Origin: Chloroflexota bacterium
GTDB taxonomy: Bacteria > Chloroflexota > UBA11872 > VXOZ01
NCBI GenBank assembly: GCA_958295775.1
Contig: CATQHC010000002.1
Location: forward strand, 262,915-326,914
DNA length: 64,000 nucleotides
Reading direction: 5' to 3'
Shown: positions 1 through 10,813 of the stretch, in pieces
Position numbering within the stretch: position 1 is the first letter of the stretch
Layout: every line of letters starts with the position of its first letter
Notes under the pieces: model-generated
Databases searched by the model: none
What the model was told of the DNA's origin: nothing
The model's input: the letters and a program-made list of their open reading frames with translations, nothing else
Made by a program: the position numbers and the translations under genes

Positions 1-436
1 GCTCCACATTGTGGATTGCCGTGCCGGCAGGGATGCTGCCCAGCGGCAGAGAATTTCCAGGCCGAATTGGCGCATCTGGGCCCGCGAGCACAATATCGCC
101 TACTTTCAACCTCGCTGCGGCAAGGATGTACCGTTTCTCTCCATCCTTATAGGCAATCAGTGCAATCCGAGCACTTCGATTCGGATCGTATTCAATTGCC
201 TTTACCGTGCCAGGAATCCCTATCTTATCACGTTTGAAGTCTATCGTTCTATAGCGCCGCTTGTGTCCGCCGCCGCGGTGACGAACGGTAAGTTTTCCAG
301 AGGCGTTACGGCCGGCTCTTTGCTTCTTGCCCTTGGTTAGCCGCCGCTCCGGCTTTGTCTTCGTAATGTCGTCGGTTGAAACGGTGCTCATACCGCGCCG
401 GCCGGGAGACGTGGGCTTATAGGTTTTTACTGGCAT
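1..436 (-). CDS. rplB: 50S ribosomal protein L2, N-terminal part
   Basis: Primary rRNA-binding protein of the large subunit, needed for subunit association and peptidyl transfer. Reading the minus strand from the ATG at 436 gives [17 protein letters not shown] and then the basic [17 protein letters not shown] segment typical of the L2 N-terminal domain. About 145 residues are present. The gene runs off the left edge, so the C-terminal domain with the catalytic-centre histidine is not visible. It is the last visible gene of the S10-type cluster, 14 bp downstream of rplW, and is surely co-transcribed with it. Confidence 0.97.
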   Translation of the reverse strand, partial: MPVKTYKPTSPGRRGMSTVSTDDITKTKPERRLTKGKKQRAGRNASGKLTVRHRGGGHKRRYRTIDFKRDKIGIPGTVKAIEYDPNRSARIALIAYKDGEKRYILAAARLKVGDIVLAGPDAPIRPGNSLPLGSIPAGTAIHNVE

Positions 437-450
437 TGGCTATTCCTTCC

Positions 451-738
451 CTATACGCCGCTGAATAGGTCAATGGTTTGACCGGCCTGCAACGTCACGA
501 TTGCCTTGCGCCACCGCGATTTTCGGTAGCGGTGCCTGCCAAAGCGCTTCTCTTTGCCGGGCATATTGACGACATTTACAGAAAGAACCGTAACGTCAAA
601 AGTCTGTTCCACCGCGCGCCGCACATCAATCTTAGTGGCATCGAGGGCCACCGCGAAGAGGTACTTGCTCTGGTCCGAAAGCAGGGTGCCCTTTTCGGTA
701 ATGAGCGGTCTGATGAGAATCTCCTGGGCTGTCTTCAT
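451..738 (-). CDS. rplW: 50S ribosomal protein L23
   Basis: L23 binds 23S rRNA near the exit tunnel and forms part of the docking site for trigger factor and SRP. The 95-residue product has the family's usual length. It begins with the IRPLITEKGT motif and carries the VNVVNMPGKEKRFGRHRYRK loop. Its ATG overlaps the rplD stop codon (ATGA), so translational coupling with rplD is likely. It sits in the conserved rplC-rplD-rplW-rplB order. Confidence 0.98.
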   Translation of the reverse strand: MKTAQEILIRPLITEKGTLLSDQSKYLFAVALDATKIDVRRAVEQTFDVTVLSVNVVNMPGKEKRFGRHRYRKSRWRKAIVTLQAGQTIDLFSGV

Positions 739-1364
739 GACTGCCCCCAGAGATTCTCGCAGGCGGCGACAGCATCGGTATCGAAAATGAGATGCTCATA
801 GACGACCACGTCTCGTACACTCAACGTGCTCGGCGTGGAAAGGGCGACGTCGGGCAAATTGCGAATTGAGAGCAGCAATTCAGGTGTTGGCGTCTCGGTT
901 ACATAGAGCGCACTCGTCGAAACTCCAATGGAGTCTAAGAAGGACACCTGCTCTTTGGTGCTGATGCTCTCATTTGGAAAGCCTGAGGTGACCACTACGC
1001 GGCCGGACTGAGCCTTTGCCGACAAAGCCGAAAGCATTGCCTTACGCCACATCTTGCGCGGCATTGCCAAATGGTAGTCTCGCGGACGGGGCCCAAATGT
1101 CACGCCGCCGGTGCGCCAAATGGGCGAGCGTCGGCTGCCGTGGCGAGCGCGGCCTGTATGCTTTTGACGCCAGGGCTTACGTCCGCCGCCACGCACTTCG
1201 CTGCGCGTCTTTGTACTGGCGGTACCAAGCCGCAAGCCCGCTTCGTCGCGGACTACCGCTTGGTGAACTAAGTCCATGTGCGGCTCAATACCGAATACGT
1301 CAGCCGGAAGCATCGTGTCTCCGGCGGCATTTCCTTGTGCGTCGACTACATTTATATTCATCAC
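735..1364 (-). CDS. rplD: 50S ribosomal protein L4
   Basis: L4 binds 23S rRNA and lines the nascent-peptide tunnel. The 209-residue product has the hallmark extended-loop sequence around GGGRKPWRQKHTGRARHGS (residues about 60-78) followed by the family's FGPRPRDY stretch. The rplC-rplD gap is 3 bp and the rplD-rplW overlap is 4 bp, so the three genes are one transcription and translation unit. In some bacteria L4 represses its own operon. No leader hairpin of that kind can be judged here, because the cluster is read through from tuf and rpsJ. Confidence 0.98.
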   Translation of the reverse strand: MMNINVVDAQGNAAGDTMLPADVFGIEPHMDLVHQAVVRDEAGLRLGTASTKTRSEVRGGGRKPWRQKHTGRARHGSRRSPIWRTGGVTFGPRPRDYHLAMPRKMWRKAMLSALSAKAQSGRVVVTSGFPNESISTKEQVSFLDSIGVSTSALYVTETPTPELLLSIRNLPDVALSTPSTLSVRDVVVYEHLIFDTDAVAACENLWGQS

Positions 1365-1367
1365 GTC

Positions 1368-2033
1368 TTACTCACTAGCGTTGGAAGTCCCAGGCGATTT
1401 GACTGCTGGGCTAACCGTAACGAGGGTGCCCGGCCCACCGGGTATCGCTCCCTTTATGAGCAGAATGCTCTGCTCAGTCACAATGTCCACGATCTTTAAA
1501 TTTTGTATCGTAACGCGGTCCTGTCCCATTCTGCCGGCCATCTTTTGGCCTTTCCAAACTCGACCGGGAGTCGTGCCCATGCCGACTGCGCCCGGCGCGC
1601 GCCAGCGGTCTGACTGACCATGGGTCTTCTGCTGACCGCTGAAGTTGTGACGGCGCATGACGCCGGCGAAACCTTTACCTTTTGAAATTCCGGAAACATC
1701 CACCGTTTGACCCACGGTAAAGAGGTCTACGTCGAGGGTCTGACCGGCTTCGTACGCGCTCGGACCTGCAACGCGAAACTCGCGAAGATCGCGGGGAATC
1801 GCCGCATCATCTCCCAGGTGCTTGCCAATATGCCCACGTTGAGGGACTCTTATGTTCTTCTGCCTCTCGCCATAGCCAAGCTGCACCGCGTCATAGCCAT
1901 CCGCGCCCGCAGCGGCCTTGACTTGCACGACCGTGCAGGGGCCGGCTTGAACTACTGTCACCGGTACGGCCGCGCCCTCGTCGTCGAAGACCTGTGTCAT
2001 TCCAATTTTCTTGCCGATTAGGCCGACTGACAT
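1368..2033 (-). CDS. rplC: 50S ribosomal protein L3
   Basis: L3 is an early assembly protein whose central extension reaches toward the peptidyl-transferase centre. The 221-residue product starts [20 protein letters not shown] and contains the diagnostic [22 protein letters not shown] and [14 protein letters not shown] motifs. The Gln-containing GQQKTHGQS segment, methylated in some bacteria, is present. It lies 13 bp after rpsJ and 3 bp before rplD. Length and start are ordinary. Confidence 0.98.
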   Translation of the reverse strand: MSVGLIGKKIGMTQVFDDEGAAVPVTVVQAGPCTVVQVKAAAGADGYDAVQLGYGERQKNIRVPQRGHIGKHLGDDAAIPRDLREFRVAGPSAYEAGQTLDVDLFTVGQTVDVSGISKGKGFAGVMRRHNFSGQQKTHGQSDRWRAPGAVGMGTTPGRVWKGQKMAGRMGQDRVTIQNLKIVDIVTEQSILLIKGAIPGGPGTLVTVSPAVKSPGTSNASE

Positions 2034-2046
2034 GCTGCGGACACCT

Positions 2047-2358
2047 TTACATCGATTTCATTTCAATGTCTACGCCAGCGGGCAACTCCAAGCGCAGGAG
2101 TGCGTCCATCGTCTTTGCATTGGGCTCAAGGACATCGATAAGGCGCTTATGCGTGCGGACTTCAAACTGCTCACGCGAGTCCTTGTCGATGAATGCAGAG
2201 CGTATCACCGTGTACTTATTGATCTCGGTAGGAAGCGGAATCGGTCCCGCAATGCGTGCTCCAGTTCCTTGAGCCGCGCTCACGATTTGGCCCGCCGATT
2301 GATCAAGGACCCTGTGGTCGAATGCCTTGAGACGAATGCGGATGGTCTGCTGCGCCAT
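2047..2358 (-). CDS. rpsJ: 30S ribosomal protein S10
   Basis: S10 (NusE) is part of the 30S head and also pairs with NusB in transcription antitermination. The 103-residue product matches the family from [19 protein letters not shown] to the C-terminal [11 protein letters not shown]. It begins only 2 bp after the tuf stop codon, so its ribosome-binding site must lie inside the end of tuf. This means the str and S10 operons are fused here into one long transcription unit. Confidence 0.98.
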   Translation of the reverse strand: MAQQTIRIRLKAFDHRVLDQSAGQIVSAAQGTGARIAGPIPLPTEINKYTVIRSAFIDKDSREQFEVRTHKRLIDVLEPNAKTMDALLRLELPAGVDIEMKSM

Positions 2359-2360
2359 AA

Positions 2361-3563
<1,203 letters not shown>

Positions 3564-3601
3564 CCTATCGCTCTCTCCTTATCTGAAATCCAGACAGAGT
3601 G

Positions 3602-5674
3602 CTAACTTCTGCCAACTCTTGCTACCATCTCCCGCGCGCTCTGAGCTACCTCTTGGTAGTGGGAGAACTGCATTGAATATGTGCCTCGGCCCTGTGTATT
3701 GGAGCGCAAGGTGTTTACGTAACCGAACATCGTGGCCAAAGGCACTTTGGCCTGAATGACCTTAGTGCCAAGCCGAGTTTGAATCTCGTCGATACTCCCG
3801 CGCCGGGCATTGAGCGCCCCGGAAATCTCACCGAGGAATTCCTCTGGGATCATCACCTCAACCTGCATGATCGGTTCCAGCGTTACAGGACTCGCCTTTA
3901 CGAGGCCGTCGCGCATGGCAATCACTGCCGCGTTGTGGAACGCGAGCTCCGATGAGTCCACAGGATGATACGACCCATCAAATATAGTAACCTGCACGTC
4001 AACTACCGGATAGCCAAGCGGGCCGGCGAGAAAACTGTCCCTAATACCCGCCTGAACTGCTGAGACATACTCTTTTGGAATGGAACCGCCTATCAATTTG
4101 TTTTCGATTTGGATCCCGCCTCCGCTTTCCAGCGGTTCGATGCGCAGCCATACGTGGCCGTATTGTCCTCTGCCGCCGGTCTGTCTAATGAACCGGCCTT
4201 CCTGCTCGACTGAGCGTTGGATGGTCTCCTTGTAAGCGACTTGGGGAGCGCCGAGGGATGCTTCAACGTTGAATTCCCGCAACAGTCGGTCGGCGATCAC
4301 CTCTAGGTGCAGTTCGCCCATGCCGCCAATAATGGTCTCACCGGTTTGCAGGTCCTGGGTGGCGCGAAACGTGGGATCCTCTTCAGACAAGCGGCGCAAC
4401 GCTGTGGACAGCCTGTCTTCTTCCAAGCGGCTACTGGGTTCAATAGCCATGTGGAGCACGGGATCCGGGAAACGAATTGATTCTAACGCTATGGGATGAT
4501 TGACATCACAGAGCGTGTCGCCTGTAACCGTATCCTTAAGGCCGACTGCGGCCACGATTTCTCCGGCAAAGATACTGGATACTTCCTCACGCTTGTCAGC
4601 ATGCATAAAGAGAATGCGGCCGAGACGTTCACGCCGGTTACGACTCGCGTTCAACATCTGCATGCCGGCACTTGCCGTTCCTGAGTAGACGCGCAGATAC
4701 ACCAGCCGGCCGCTGAAAGGGTCAGTGACGACTTTGAATGCGAGTGCGGCAAAGGGCGTGTCATCGGTCGACGGTCGCGACTCCTCCAAGCCCGACACCG
4801 GCACAATGCCCGTAATCGCCGGTACTTCAGTGGGCGACGGCAGAAAATCTACCACCGCGTCTAGGAGCGGTTGCACGCCTTTGTTGCGGAGCGCGGCGCC
4901 GCACAAGACGGGCACAAGCGCTACACGGCAAGTTGACCGGCGGAGAGCTGCCTTGAGTTCTTCCACCGAGATTTCGTCGTCATTGAGATATTTCAGGAGC
5001 AGGCCTTCGTCATGCTCGGCAATTGCCTCTACCATTTCGTGGCGGCGCTTCTCGGCCTCTGCCTGCAACTCTTCCGGTATTTCCGTAATTGTCGGCTTCG
5101 CGCCGAGTTCGTCAGTAAACGTAACGGCTTGCATGGTGAAAAGATCAATCATACCGATGTACGAGTCTTCAGCGCCGATGGGTATCTGAATGGGAACCGG
5201 CTGCGCCTGTAAGCGATCGCGGATCATCTCGACGCAATTCCAAAAGTCGGCGCCGATGCGGTCCATCTTGTTCACGAAGCAGATACGCGGCACGCGGTAG
5301 CGGTCCGCCTGGCGCCACACCGTCTCAGACTGCGCCTCCACACCGGAAACCGCATCGAAAACCACCACACCACCATCGAGCACGCGCAACGAGCGTTCAA
5401 CCTCGGCAGTGAAATCCACGTGACCGGGGGTGTCAATGATGTTGATGCGGTGATCGCGCCACATCGAGGTCGTGGCGGCCGCCGTTATAGTGATGCCCCG
5501 CTCGCGCTCCTGGACCATAAAGTCCATAGCCGTGGTGCCTTCATGCACTTCACCCATGCGGTGAATGCGGCCGGAATAGAAGAGCACCCGCTCCGTTGTG
5601 GTGGTCTTGCCGGCGTCAATATGGGCGATAATGCCGATATTGCGGTATTTCTCTATCGGGAATTGACGTTCCAT
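3602..5674 (-). CDS. fusA: Elongation factor G
   Basis: Translocase GTPase that moves tRNAs and mRNA through the ribosome. The 690-residue protein has G1 [14 protein letters not shown] near the N-terminus, [14 protein letters not shown]3 DTPGHVDF, G4 [10 protein letters not shown], and domain IV with RGRGQYG-like [11 protein letters not shown] and the [10 protein letters not shown] loop. Length is normal. It sits 38 bp upstream of tuf and 75 bp downstream of rpsG. Nothing suggests the SmpB-like or mitochondrial-type EF-G paralogues. Confidence 0.98.
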   Translation of the reverse strand: MERQFPIEKYRNIGIIAHIDAGKTTTTERVLFYSGRIHRMGEVHEGTTAMDFMVQERERGITITAAATTSMWRDHRINIIDTPGHVDFTAEVERSLRVLDGGVVVFDAVSGVEAQSETVWRQADRYRVPRICFVNKMDRIGADFWNCVEMIRDRLQAQPVPIQIPIGAEDSYIGMIDLFTMQAVTFTDELGAKPTITEIPEELQAEAEKRRHEMVEAIAEHDEGLLLKYLNDDEISVEELKAALRRSTCRVALVPVLCGAALRNKGVQPLLDAVVDFLPSPTEVPAITGIVPVSGLEESRPSTDDTPFAALAFKVVTDPFSGRLVYLRVYSGTASAGMQMLNASRNRRERLGRILFMHADKREEVSSIFAGEIVAAVGLKDTVTGDTLCDVNHPIALESIRFPDPVLHMAIEPSSRLEEDRLSTALRRLSEEDPTFRATQDLQTGETIIGGMGELHLEVIADRLLREFNVEASLGAPQVAYKETIQRSVEQEGRFIRQTGGRGQYGHVWLRIEPLESGGGIQIENKLIGGSIPKEYVSAVQAGIRDSFLAGPLGYPVVDVQVTIFDGSYHPVDSSELAFHNAAVIAMRDGLVKASPVTLEPIMQVEVMIPEEFLGEISGALNARRGSIDEIQTRLGTKVIQAKVPLATMFGYVNTLRSNTQGRGTYSMQFSHYQEVAQSAREMVARVGRS

Positions 5675-5749
5675 GCGCTAGTTTCTTGGTGCCTTGATTG
5701 CGTCTATCGGTTGTACATTTCTATTCCAAAGCCGCGCTTTGCCGTGTTC

Positions 5750-6220
5750 CTACCAGCGGTAGTGTGAAAATGCCTTGTTGGCTTCTGCCATGCGGTGGGT
5801 CTCGTCACGCCGCCGAATGGAGGCGCCTTGACCATCCGCAGCATCGATGAGTTCCTCTGCGAGCTTTATTGCCATGCTGGGGCCGCGCCTCTCACGGGAG
5901 TAGCGAACCAGCCAGCGCAGCGCCAGGGACAAGCGCCTCCCACTGGGAATCTCCATCGGCACTTGGTAGGTCGCGCCGCCAACCCGGCGGGGCCGCACTT
6001 CAAGAAGAGGCGTAACGTTGCGTACCGCTATATCGAATATATCCAGACCGGACCGTCCGGTGCGGGATTCAATAATATCGAACGCACGATAGACGAATCG
6101 CTCCGTCGTGCTCTTCTTGCCATTGAGCATCAGCTTGTTTATAAACTGCTGCAGAGTGACGCTGCGAAACTTTGGATCTGGCGGAATTCTCCGCTTTACC
6201 ACTCTTTCTCGCCGTGGCAT
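5750..6220 (-). CDS. rpsG: 30S ribosomal protein S7
   Basis: S7 nucleates assembly of the 30S head and contacts E-site tRNA. The 156-residue product starts [18 protein letters not shown] and contains [10 protein letters not shown]-like [37 protein letters not shown] and the C-terminal [15 protein letters not shown]. Length is standard. It lies 116 bp downstream of rpsL and 75 bp upstream of fusA. Confidence 0.98.
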   Translation of the reverse strand: MPRRERVVKRRIPPDPKFRSVTLQQFINKLMLNGKKSTTERFVYRAFDIIESRTGRSGLDIFDIAVRNVTPLLEVRPRRVGGATYQVPMEIPSGRRLSLALRWLVRYSRERRGPSMAIKLAEELIDAADGQGASIRRRDETHRMAEANKAFSHYRW

Positions 6221-6336
6221 TTCTCAATTGCCCCTTACGCACAGCAGCGTTGTCAGCTCCGATGTCGAGGCCAACAACTGCTGCAAAAAACTGATCAATA
6301 TCAATACATTGCGCCGCTAACGGGCGGGCTCTTCCT

Positions 6337-6795
6337 TTAGGAAGCTACCACGCCGGTTACCGGTCGTGAGCGTCTGGTCCCATACTTGGACCGGCTCTTG
6401 GATCTATCCTGCGGCGCGCCTGCATGCGTGTACACACCCTCGGCGTCCAACGTGCCCCGAACTATATGGTAACGAACTCCGGGTACATCCTTGACACGGC
6501 CGCCACGGATAAGGACCACAGAGTGCTCCTGCAAATTATGGCCCTCACCGGGAATGTATGCCGTAACCTCTCTGCCGTTCGTCAGCCGCACGCGCGCCAC
6601 CTTCCGCAAAGCGGAATTCGGCTTTCTTGGCGTTAGCGTGCGCACCGAAATGCAGACACCGCGCTTCTGCGGCGATCCCTCTGTGCGAACAGAGCGATTC
6701 TTAAGGGCGTTGAAGTTCCAGTGCAAGTCAGGAGACTTGCCTTTAATCGTCTTGGACTTCCGCCCCCGCCGCACAAGCTGATTGGTTGTTGGCAC
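6337..6795 (-). CDS. rpsL: 30S ribosomal protein S12 with an internal insertion
   Basis: S12 sits at the decoding centre and controls tRNA selection accuracy. The start is GTG at 6795. The core is canonical: [61 protein letters not shown] and [11 protein letters not shown]. At 152 residues it is longer than the roughly 124-137 of most bacteria. About 14 extra residues ([16 protein letters not shown], around residues 25-40) separate SPDL from PQKRGVC, and the basic C-terminal tail is long. Lys residues where streptomycin resistance usually arises look wild type. It is the first gene of the unit. Confidence 0.97.
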   Translation of the reverse strand: MPTTNQLVRRGRKSKTIKGKSPDLHWNFNALKNRSVRTEGSPQKRGVCISVRTLTPRKPNSALRKVARVRLTNGREVTAYIPGEGHNLQEHSVVLIRGGRVKDVPGVRYHIVRGTLDAEGVYTHAGAPQDRSKSRSKYGTRRSRPVTGVVAS

Positions 6796-6848
6796 TATTC
6801 GAACCTGCTAATTCCTGTGTTCCAAATCTACATTACACGCAAAGATAG

Positions 6849-6877
6849 AGTTTACCACTTGCACATACCTCTGTCAA
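6849..6877 (-). promoter_or_regulatory. Sigma-70-type promoter of the rpsL ribosomal operon
   Basis: On the minus strand a perfect -35 TTGACA (6872-6877) is followed after exactly 17 bp by TAAACT (6849-6854). The predicted start of transcription lies near 6842, giving a leader of about 47 nt before the GTG of rpsL. This supports a transcript starting at rpsL rather than read-through from rpoC, which is not seen here. Confidence 0.75.
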
Positions 6878-7293
6878 CAGCACCCCAGCCGAGCGGGTTT
6901 AGAAATGGCTGGCATCGGGCATAGTGGAGTTTGCGGTCTCAACCTGGTCTTCGCAGTTGCTTGACCCAATCTGCCGGGCAAAGTGGCTGGCGTCCGCGGG
7001 ATGCAATCGCCCTTATGCAAGTGAGACCTTGCGCTGAGGCACAAACTGGCGCTTACCCGCTGAAACTTCAGGCGGCAGACATAGAGACTCTCGGTCGAGA
7101 TACCCAATGCGACGGACGAGTCGGGCTAGGATTGTGTTCGGATCGTTGTAGCCCCATGCGAATGCCCCTCGCTAATGATAGGCAGACGCTATGGAATGAC
7201 TTATTCCTGTCGTCGAGGACTTCCCCCATCCGAGCTTCAAGATTTTTGAGTGAAACGAGGCAGGTGTTGTTGCCCAAAGGAAACGAATGCCCA
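6878..7293. other. Intergenic stretch between rpsL promoter and sulfatase
   Basis: About 420 bp between the upstream edge of the rpsL promoter and the 3' end of the sulfatase gene. I looked for a small SRP RNA (GGAAGCAGC-type tetraloop region), tRNAs and terminators and saw none. Open frames here lack a ribosome-binding site and resemble nothing. Confidence 0.4.
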
Positions 7294-8904
7294 CTACGAA
7301 GTTCCCATCCGGCGAGGAAGCGCATGGTCTGTAGAGATGATCTTATCGAGGAGGGCGATGCGCAGTTCGTCCCGCAGGACTCTGCGGTGCGGGTTGTCCC
7401 AAAGGTTGTGAACTTCATCGGGATCTTCCTGCAAATCGAATAGCTCGCCGTATGTCTGTCCCGAGTATGCGGTCAGACGGTAGCGCTGGGTCACGAGAGT
7501 GCGGAGTCGAAAACCGAGGTCGTCTTGGTCGTCCTCGACGAGGGCCATGCCGGAAGAGCCCTCTCCCTCACCTGCCAAGACTGACAAGAGGCTGTGCCCG
7601 GGCCAAGGCGGGAATTCCGCTGACCCCACCGTGCGTGGCGGCCTGCTACCCTCCGGAATCGGCACTCCCGCAATATCGAGAATGGTCGGAGCAAAGTCGA
7701 GGAGGCTTACGACTCCGTCGTATCGTGCGTCCGCGCCAAAACGCCCGGGCCAACTTACGATTAGGGGGACACGGATGACGCCATCGTAATGGTAGGGCCC
7801 CTTGCCCCACATGCCGTGATCGCCCAGCGCCTCGCCATGGTCCGCAGTGAATACAACAACCGTGTCTTGCTCTAATCCGTTCTCGCGCAGCGTTGTGAGA
7901 ACTGCGCCCAAGTTGTCGTCAATCATCTCGATGAGACCGTAGTAGTGGGCTGCGCACTCATTGCGGTAGGGGTCGATGTCGCTGCCCTTCTTGGGTGTGG
8001 CGTGGATACGGCCGATGTGAGGCGGCAAGTCTGCGTATTCGCCGTCGCGCCGCTTCGGCGGAGGGACTTCATCGGGATCATATCTGTAGCAATAGGGGGC
8101 AGTGGGAGCGAGCGGTACATGGGGATCAGCGATTGAGCACCATAGCATGAATGGTTTGCAGTGCCCGTCACGCCCTACCGCTTCCCGCTCTTCTCGTCCA
8201 TAGCGGTTGAGGTATTCGATTGTGCGCGTGCACGTCCACGTCATTGGGTGCAGTTCAAAGGGTAGCGCCCATTTGTATGAGGACGTGTAGAAGTCTGCGG
8301 CGGGACTTGGCGGCTCAAGCGGTACGCGATCGTGGAAGAGGTGGGCCTGGTCCGGGTGTTCGCGCTCGAGCCAGTTGACATATTCTCCCCATGAACCGTG
8401 CGCGTGGCCGTTTACGAACTTGACCTCTTCAAATCCGTAGTAGGGCGTTGGCAAGTGTTTGGTGCGTCCGGTCCGCCACAATTCTCGCGCTTCAGGAAAC
8501 TCGGCTGGGTCCACTTGGTCCAATGGCAGTCCGAGTGGCGTGAGGCTCGTGCGCAAGTGGGGCTTGCCGGCATAGTGCGTCTGGTAGCCGGCCTGCCGTA
8601 ACGCTTCGGGCATGGTGGGCACGTCGTAACTGAGGGGAATGCCATTGTTGCGCACACGATGCCCGCGCGTCGTGAGCCCTGTAAACAGCGTCGCCCGCGA
8701 CGGTGTGCACAGTGGATTCGACACATAGGCGCGGTCAAAAACCGTACCGCGTGCCGCCAGAGCATCGATGTTGGGCGTTCTAACCAGCGGATGGCCCGCG
8801 TAGCCCAGGCACGTAGGGTTGTGCTGATCGGTTGTGAGAATCAGGAAGTTTGGGCGGTTAGCCGACCTGTCTGTGTGGTTGGCAGTCATTCCGGTGTTCG
8901 GCAT
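7294..8904 (-). CDS. Sulfatase (formylglycine-dependent, type I)
   Basis: Arylsulfatase-like hydrolase of the alkaline phosphatase superfamily that cleaves sulfate esters. The 536-residue protein starts near NRPNFLILTTDQ, where D26 is an expected metal ligand. It carries the maturation motif C66-T-P-S-R in NPLCTPSRATLFTG, whose Cys must be oxidised to formylglycine. Later it has FTADHGEALGDHGMWGKGPYHYDG with further metal and sulfate-binding residues. No secretion signal is obvious, so it is probably cytoplasmic. A start at Met6 is equally possible. No formylglycine-generating enzyme lies nearby. The substrate, for example a sulfated sugar or choline sulfate, cannot be told. Confidence 0.9.
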   Translation of the reverse strand: MPNTGMTANHTDRSANRPNFLILTTDQHNPTCLGYAGHPLVRTPNIDALAARGTVFDRAYVSNPLCTPSRATLFTGLTTRGHRVRNNGIPLSYDVPTMPEALRQAGYQTHYAGKPHLRTSLTPLGLPLDQVDPAEFPEARELWRTGRTKHLPTPYYGFEEVKFVNGHAHGSWGEYVNWLEREHPDQAHLFHDRVPLEPPSPAADFYTSSYKWALPFELHPMTWTCTRTIEYLNRYGREEREAVGRDGHCKPFMLWCSIADPHVPLAPTAPYCYRYDPDEVPPPKRRDGEYADLPPHIGRIHATPKKGSDIDPYRNECAAHYYGLIEMIDDNLGAVLTTLRENGLEQDTVVVFTADHGEALGDHGMWGKGPYHYDGVIRVPLIVSWPGRFGADARYDGVVSLLDFAPTILDIAGVPIPEGSRPPRTVGSAEFPPWPGHSLLSVLAGEGEGSSGMALVEDDQDDLGFRLRTLVTQRYRLTAYSGQTYGELFDLQEDPDEVHNLWDNPHRRVLRDELRIALLDKIISTDHALPRRMGTS

Positions 8905-9162
8905 TCGCAGGTGGTGTCGAGTTGAGGGGCATCGCTACTGCCGCGTCTCCGTGGTAGCGTCGATACGCTAGGTTGCGGTACGTTCAGACGGCATCGTATC
9001 ATTCACAGTGACTGGGAACAATTGGACTGACAGGTTGGTTTGGGCCAAGTTGCAAACTGAGGCGAGGCGAAATTTGCTCGTTGCAGAATTAGAAGAGTTA
9101 GTTCAGTCGCTACTATGGGATTTCGTCGATTGTGATCTTAACTATAGGTAAGAGAGACAGGG

Positions 9163-9720
9163 ATGGCAGGAAGAGCGCCATTGAGCGCGGGTGACATTCA
9201 GGAGAGCGTCCGGAGCAGTATCTCTCGTCAGGAGTACGGCGCGAACTCGCAAATCGATGGCGTGCGGATTCTGCAGTTGCAGACGTTTGTCGAGGATGGT
9301 GGGACATTCACCGAACTTGGCCGGTTGGCAGAGGGAGAACTGGCAGGGCTGGAAGAATTCGAGGTGCGGCAGGTCAACTGTTCTCTGATGGCGGCCGGAG
9401 CGATCAAGGCGTGGCACCTTCACTTCAATCAGGAAGACCTTTGGTTCGTGCCGCCTTCACAGAGTCTAGTTGTGGGTCTATGGGATGTGCGGAACAACTC
9501 TCCATCTGCAGGCAACACCATGCGTTTCGCGATGGGTCGCGGCCGCAGTCAGCTCCTCCTCATTCCTCGCGGCGTTGCCCACGGCGCGGCAAACATGGGC
9601 GGGTCTGACGCCTTCCTCTTCTATTTCGTCAATCAACAGTTCGATGCCAAAGACCCCGATGAGCGCCGTTTGCCCTATGACGCCCTCGGCAAAGAATTCT
9701 GGGAGATTCGTCCCGGCTAA
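9163..9720 (+). CDS. RmlC-like cupin, dTDP-4-dehydrorhamnose 3,5-epimerase family
   Basis: 185-residue single cupin. The segment around residues 85-100 (IKAWHLHFNQEDLWFVPP) has the histidine of the RmlC active site. LLIPRGVAHGAAN and YFVNQQFDAKDPDERRLPYD follow as in that epimerase family. The family inverts C3 and C5 of nucleotide 4-keto-6-deoxysugars, but divergent members exist and no rhamnose-pathway genes (rmlA, B, D) are nearby, so the substrate is open. The ATG follows a purine-rich AAGAGAGA site. It is divergent from the sulfatase and convergent with fabH. Confidence 0.8.
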   Translation: MAGRAPLSAGDIQESVRSSISRQEYGANSQIDGVRILQLQTFVEDGGTFTELGRLAEGELAGLEEFEVRQVNCSLMAAGAIKAWHLHFNQEDLWFVPPSQSLVVGLWDVRNNSPSAGNTMRFAMGRGRSQLLLIPRGVAHGAANMGGSDAFLFYFVNQQFDAKDPDERRLPYDALGKEFWEIRPG

Positions 9721-9811
9721 CGGTGAGACGAAACCGCGCAGGCACTGACAGCGGGCGTGGGCGCGGGCTTGCGCAGGCAAATCGCCACAGGTGATCTCGT
9801 GAACCGGCGGT

Positions 9812-10759
9812 CTACGCTACCTGACTGGTCCACCGCAGGACAGTCGCTCCCCAAGCGAGGCCGGCGCCGAACGCTACCATGCCGACGATGTCGCCGGGCT
9901 TGATTCGTCCCTCTTCGATGGCTTCACACAGCGCTACCGGGATTGACGCGGCAGATGTATTGCCATACTTCTCTACGTTGGTGAATACTCTCTCAAGCGG
10001 GATTTTGAGGGTCTGGGCGGCGGAATGGATGATGCGACTGTTTGCTTGGTGGGGAATGAGGAGACTGACTTGATCCAACGTGATGTTGGCATTCTCAACT
10101 GCGGCGATGAGTGATGCGGTCATGGCGGTTACGGCGAAACGGTAGACCTCGCGGCCATTCATGCACAGTTTTCCCTCGATGGGCAGCATGAGCAGATCGC
10201 CCCCATTGCCGTCCGAACCGAGATCGAACGCCAACGGCCCGCCAGGTTCTTCGGACGCCTGCACTACGACAGCGCCGGCCGCGTCGCCAAAGAGCACGCA
10301 GGTCGCGCGATCATTCCAATCGACGTGGCGCGTGAGGATTTCCGTGCCAACCACGAGAATTGTCCGATACTGGCCGGTGGCGATGAACCCCTGGGCGACG
10401 GCGAGCGCATGGATGAATCCCGTGCACGCCTGATTGAGGTCGAGCGCAGCGGCGCGCTTGAGGTGTAACCGCTCTTGGATGCGGTTCGCGATACTGGGGA
10501 ACAAGGTTTCGGGCGTACAACTGGCGGCTATCACCATGTCAACGCTCTCCGCAGTCACGCCGGCCTTTGCCAGCGCCCCTTGCGCTGCTTCGGCGCCAAG
10601 CGAATCCGTTGTTTCACCGTCAGAGGCGATGCGTCGTTCGCGAATGCCCGTTCGGCTTACGATCCATTCGTCTGCGGTTTCCACCATTTTTTCGAGGTCG
10701 GCATTTGTAAGGCGCCGTTCAGGCAGCGCCTTACCCCAGCCTGTAATGTGCGCGAACAT
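9812..10759 (-). CDS. fabH: 3-oxoacyl-ACP synthase III
   Basis: Condenses acetyl-CoA (or branched acyl-CoA) with malonyl-ACP to start type II fatty acid synthesis. The 315-residue protein has the Cys-His-Asn triad: C112 in LNQACTGFIH, H237 in LLIPHQANSRI and N267 in YGNTSAAS. The N-terminal SRTGIRERR signature is also present. Length is typical. It is the last gene of a minus-strand lspA-rluD-fabH cluster, 54 bp after rluD. No acpP or fabD is nearby. Confidence 0.95.
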   Translation of the reverse strand: MFAHITGWGKALPERRLTNADLEKMVETADEWIVSRTGIRERRIASDGETTDSLGAEAAQGALAKAGVTAESVDMVIAASCTPETLFPSIANRIQERLHLKRAAALDLNQACTGFIHALAVAQGFIATGQYRTILVVGTEILTRHVDWNDRATCVLFGDAAGAVVVQASEEPGGPLAFDLGSDGNGGDLLMLPIEGKLCMNGREVYRFAVTAMTASLIAAVENANITLDQVSLLIPHQANSRIIHSAAQTLKIPLERVFTNVEKYGNTSAASIPVALCEAIEEGRIKPGDIVGMVAFGAGLAWGATVLRWTSQVA

Positions 10760-10813
10760 TTCCTGCCAGTTCAGTTGTGTGCGGAGTGAAATTCCGATTT
10801 GCGATATCTAATG

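Noticed and set aside
6931-7443. A 170-codon plus-strand open frame between rpsL and the sulfatase
   Set aside because: It runs into the sulfatase C-terminus in antisense, and has no ribosome-binding site and no recognisable motif.
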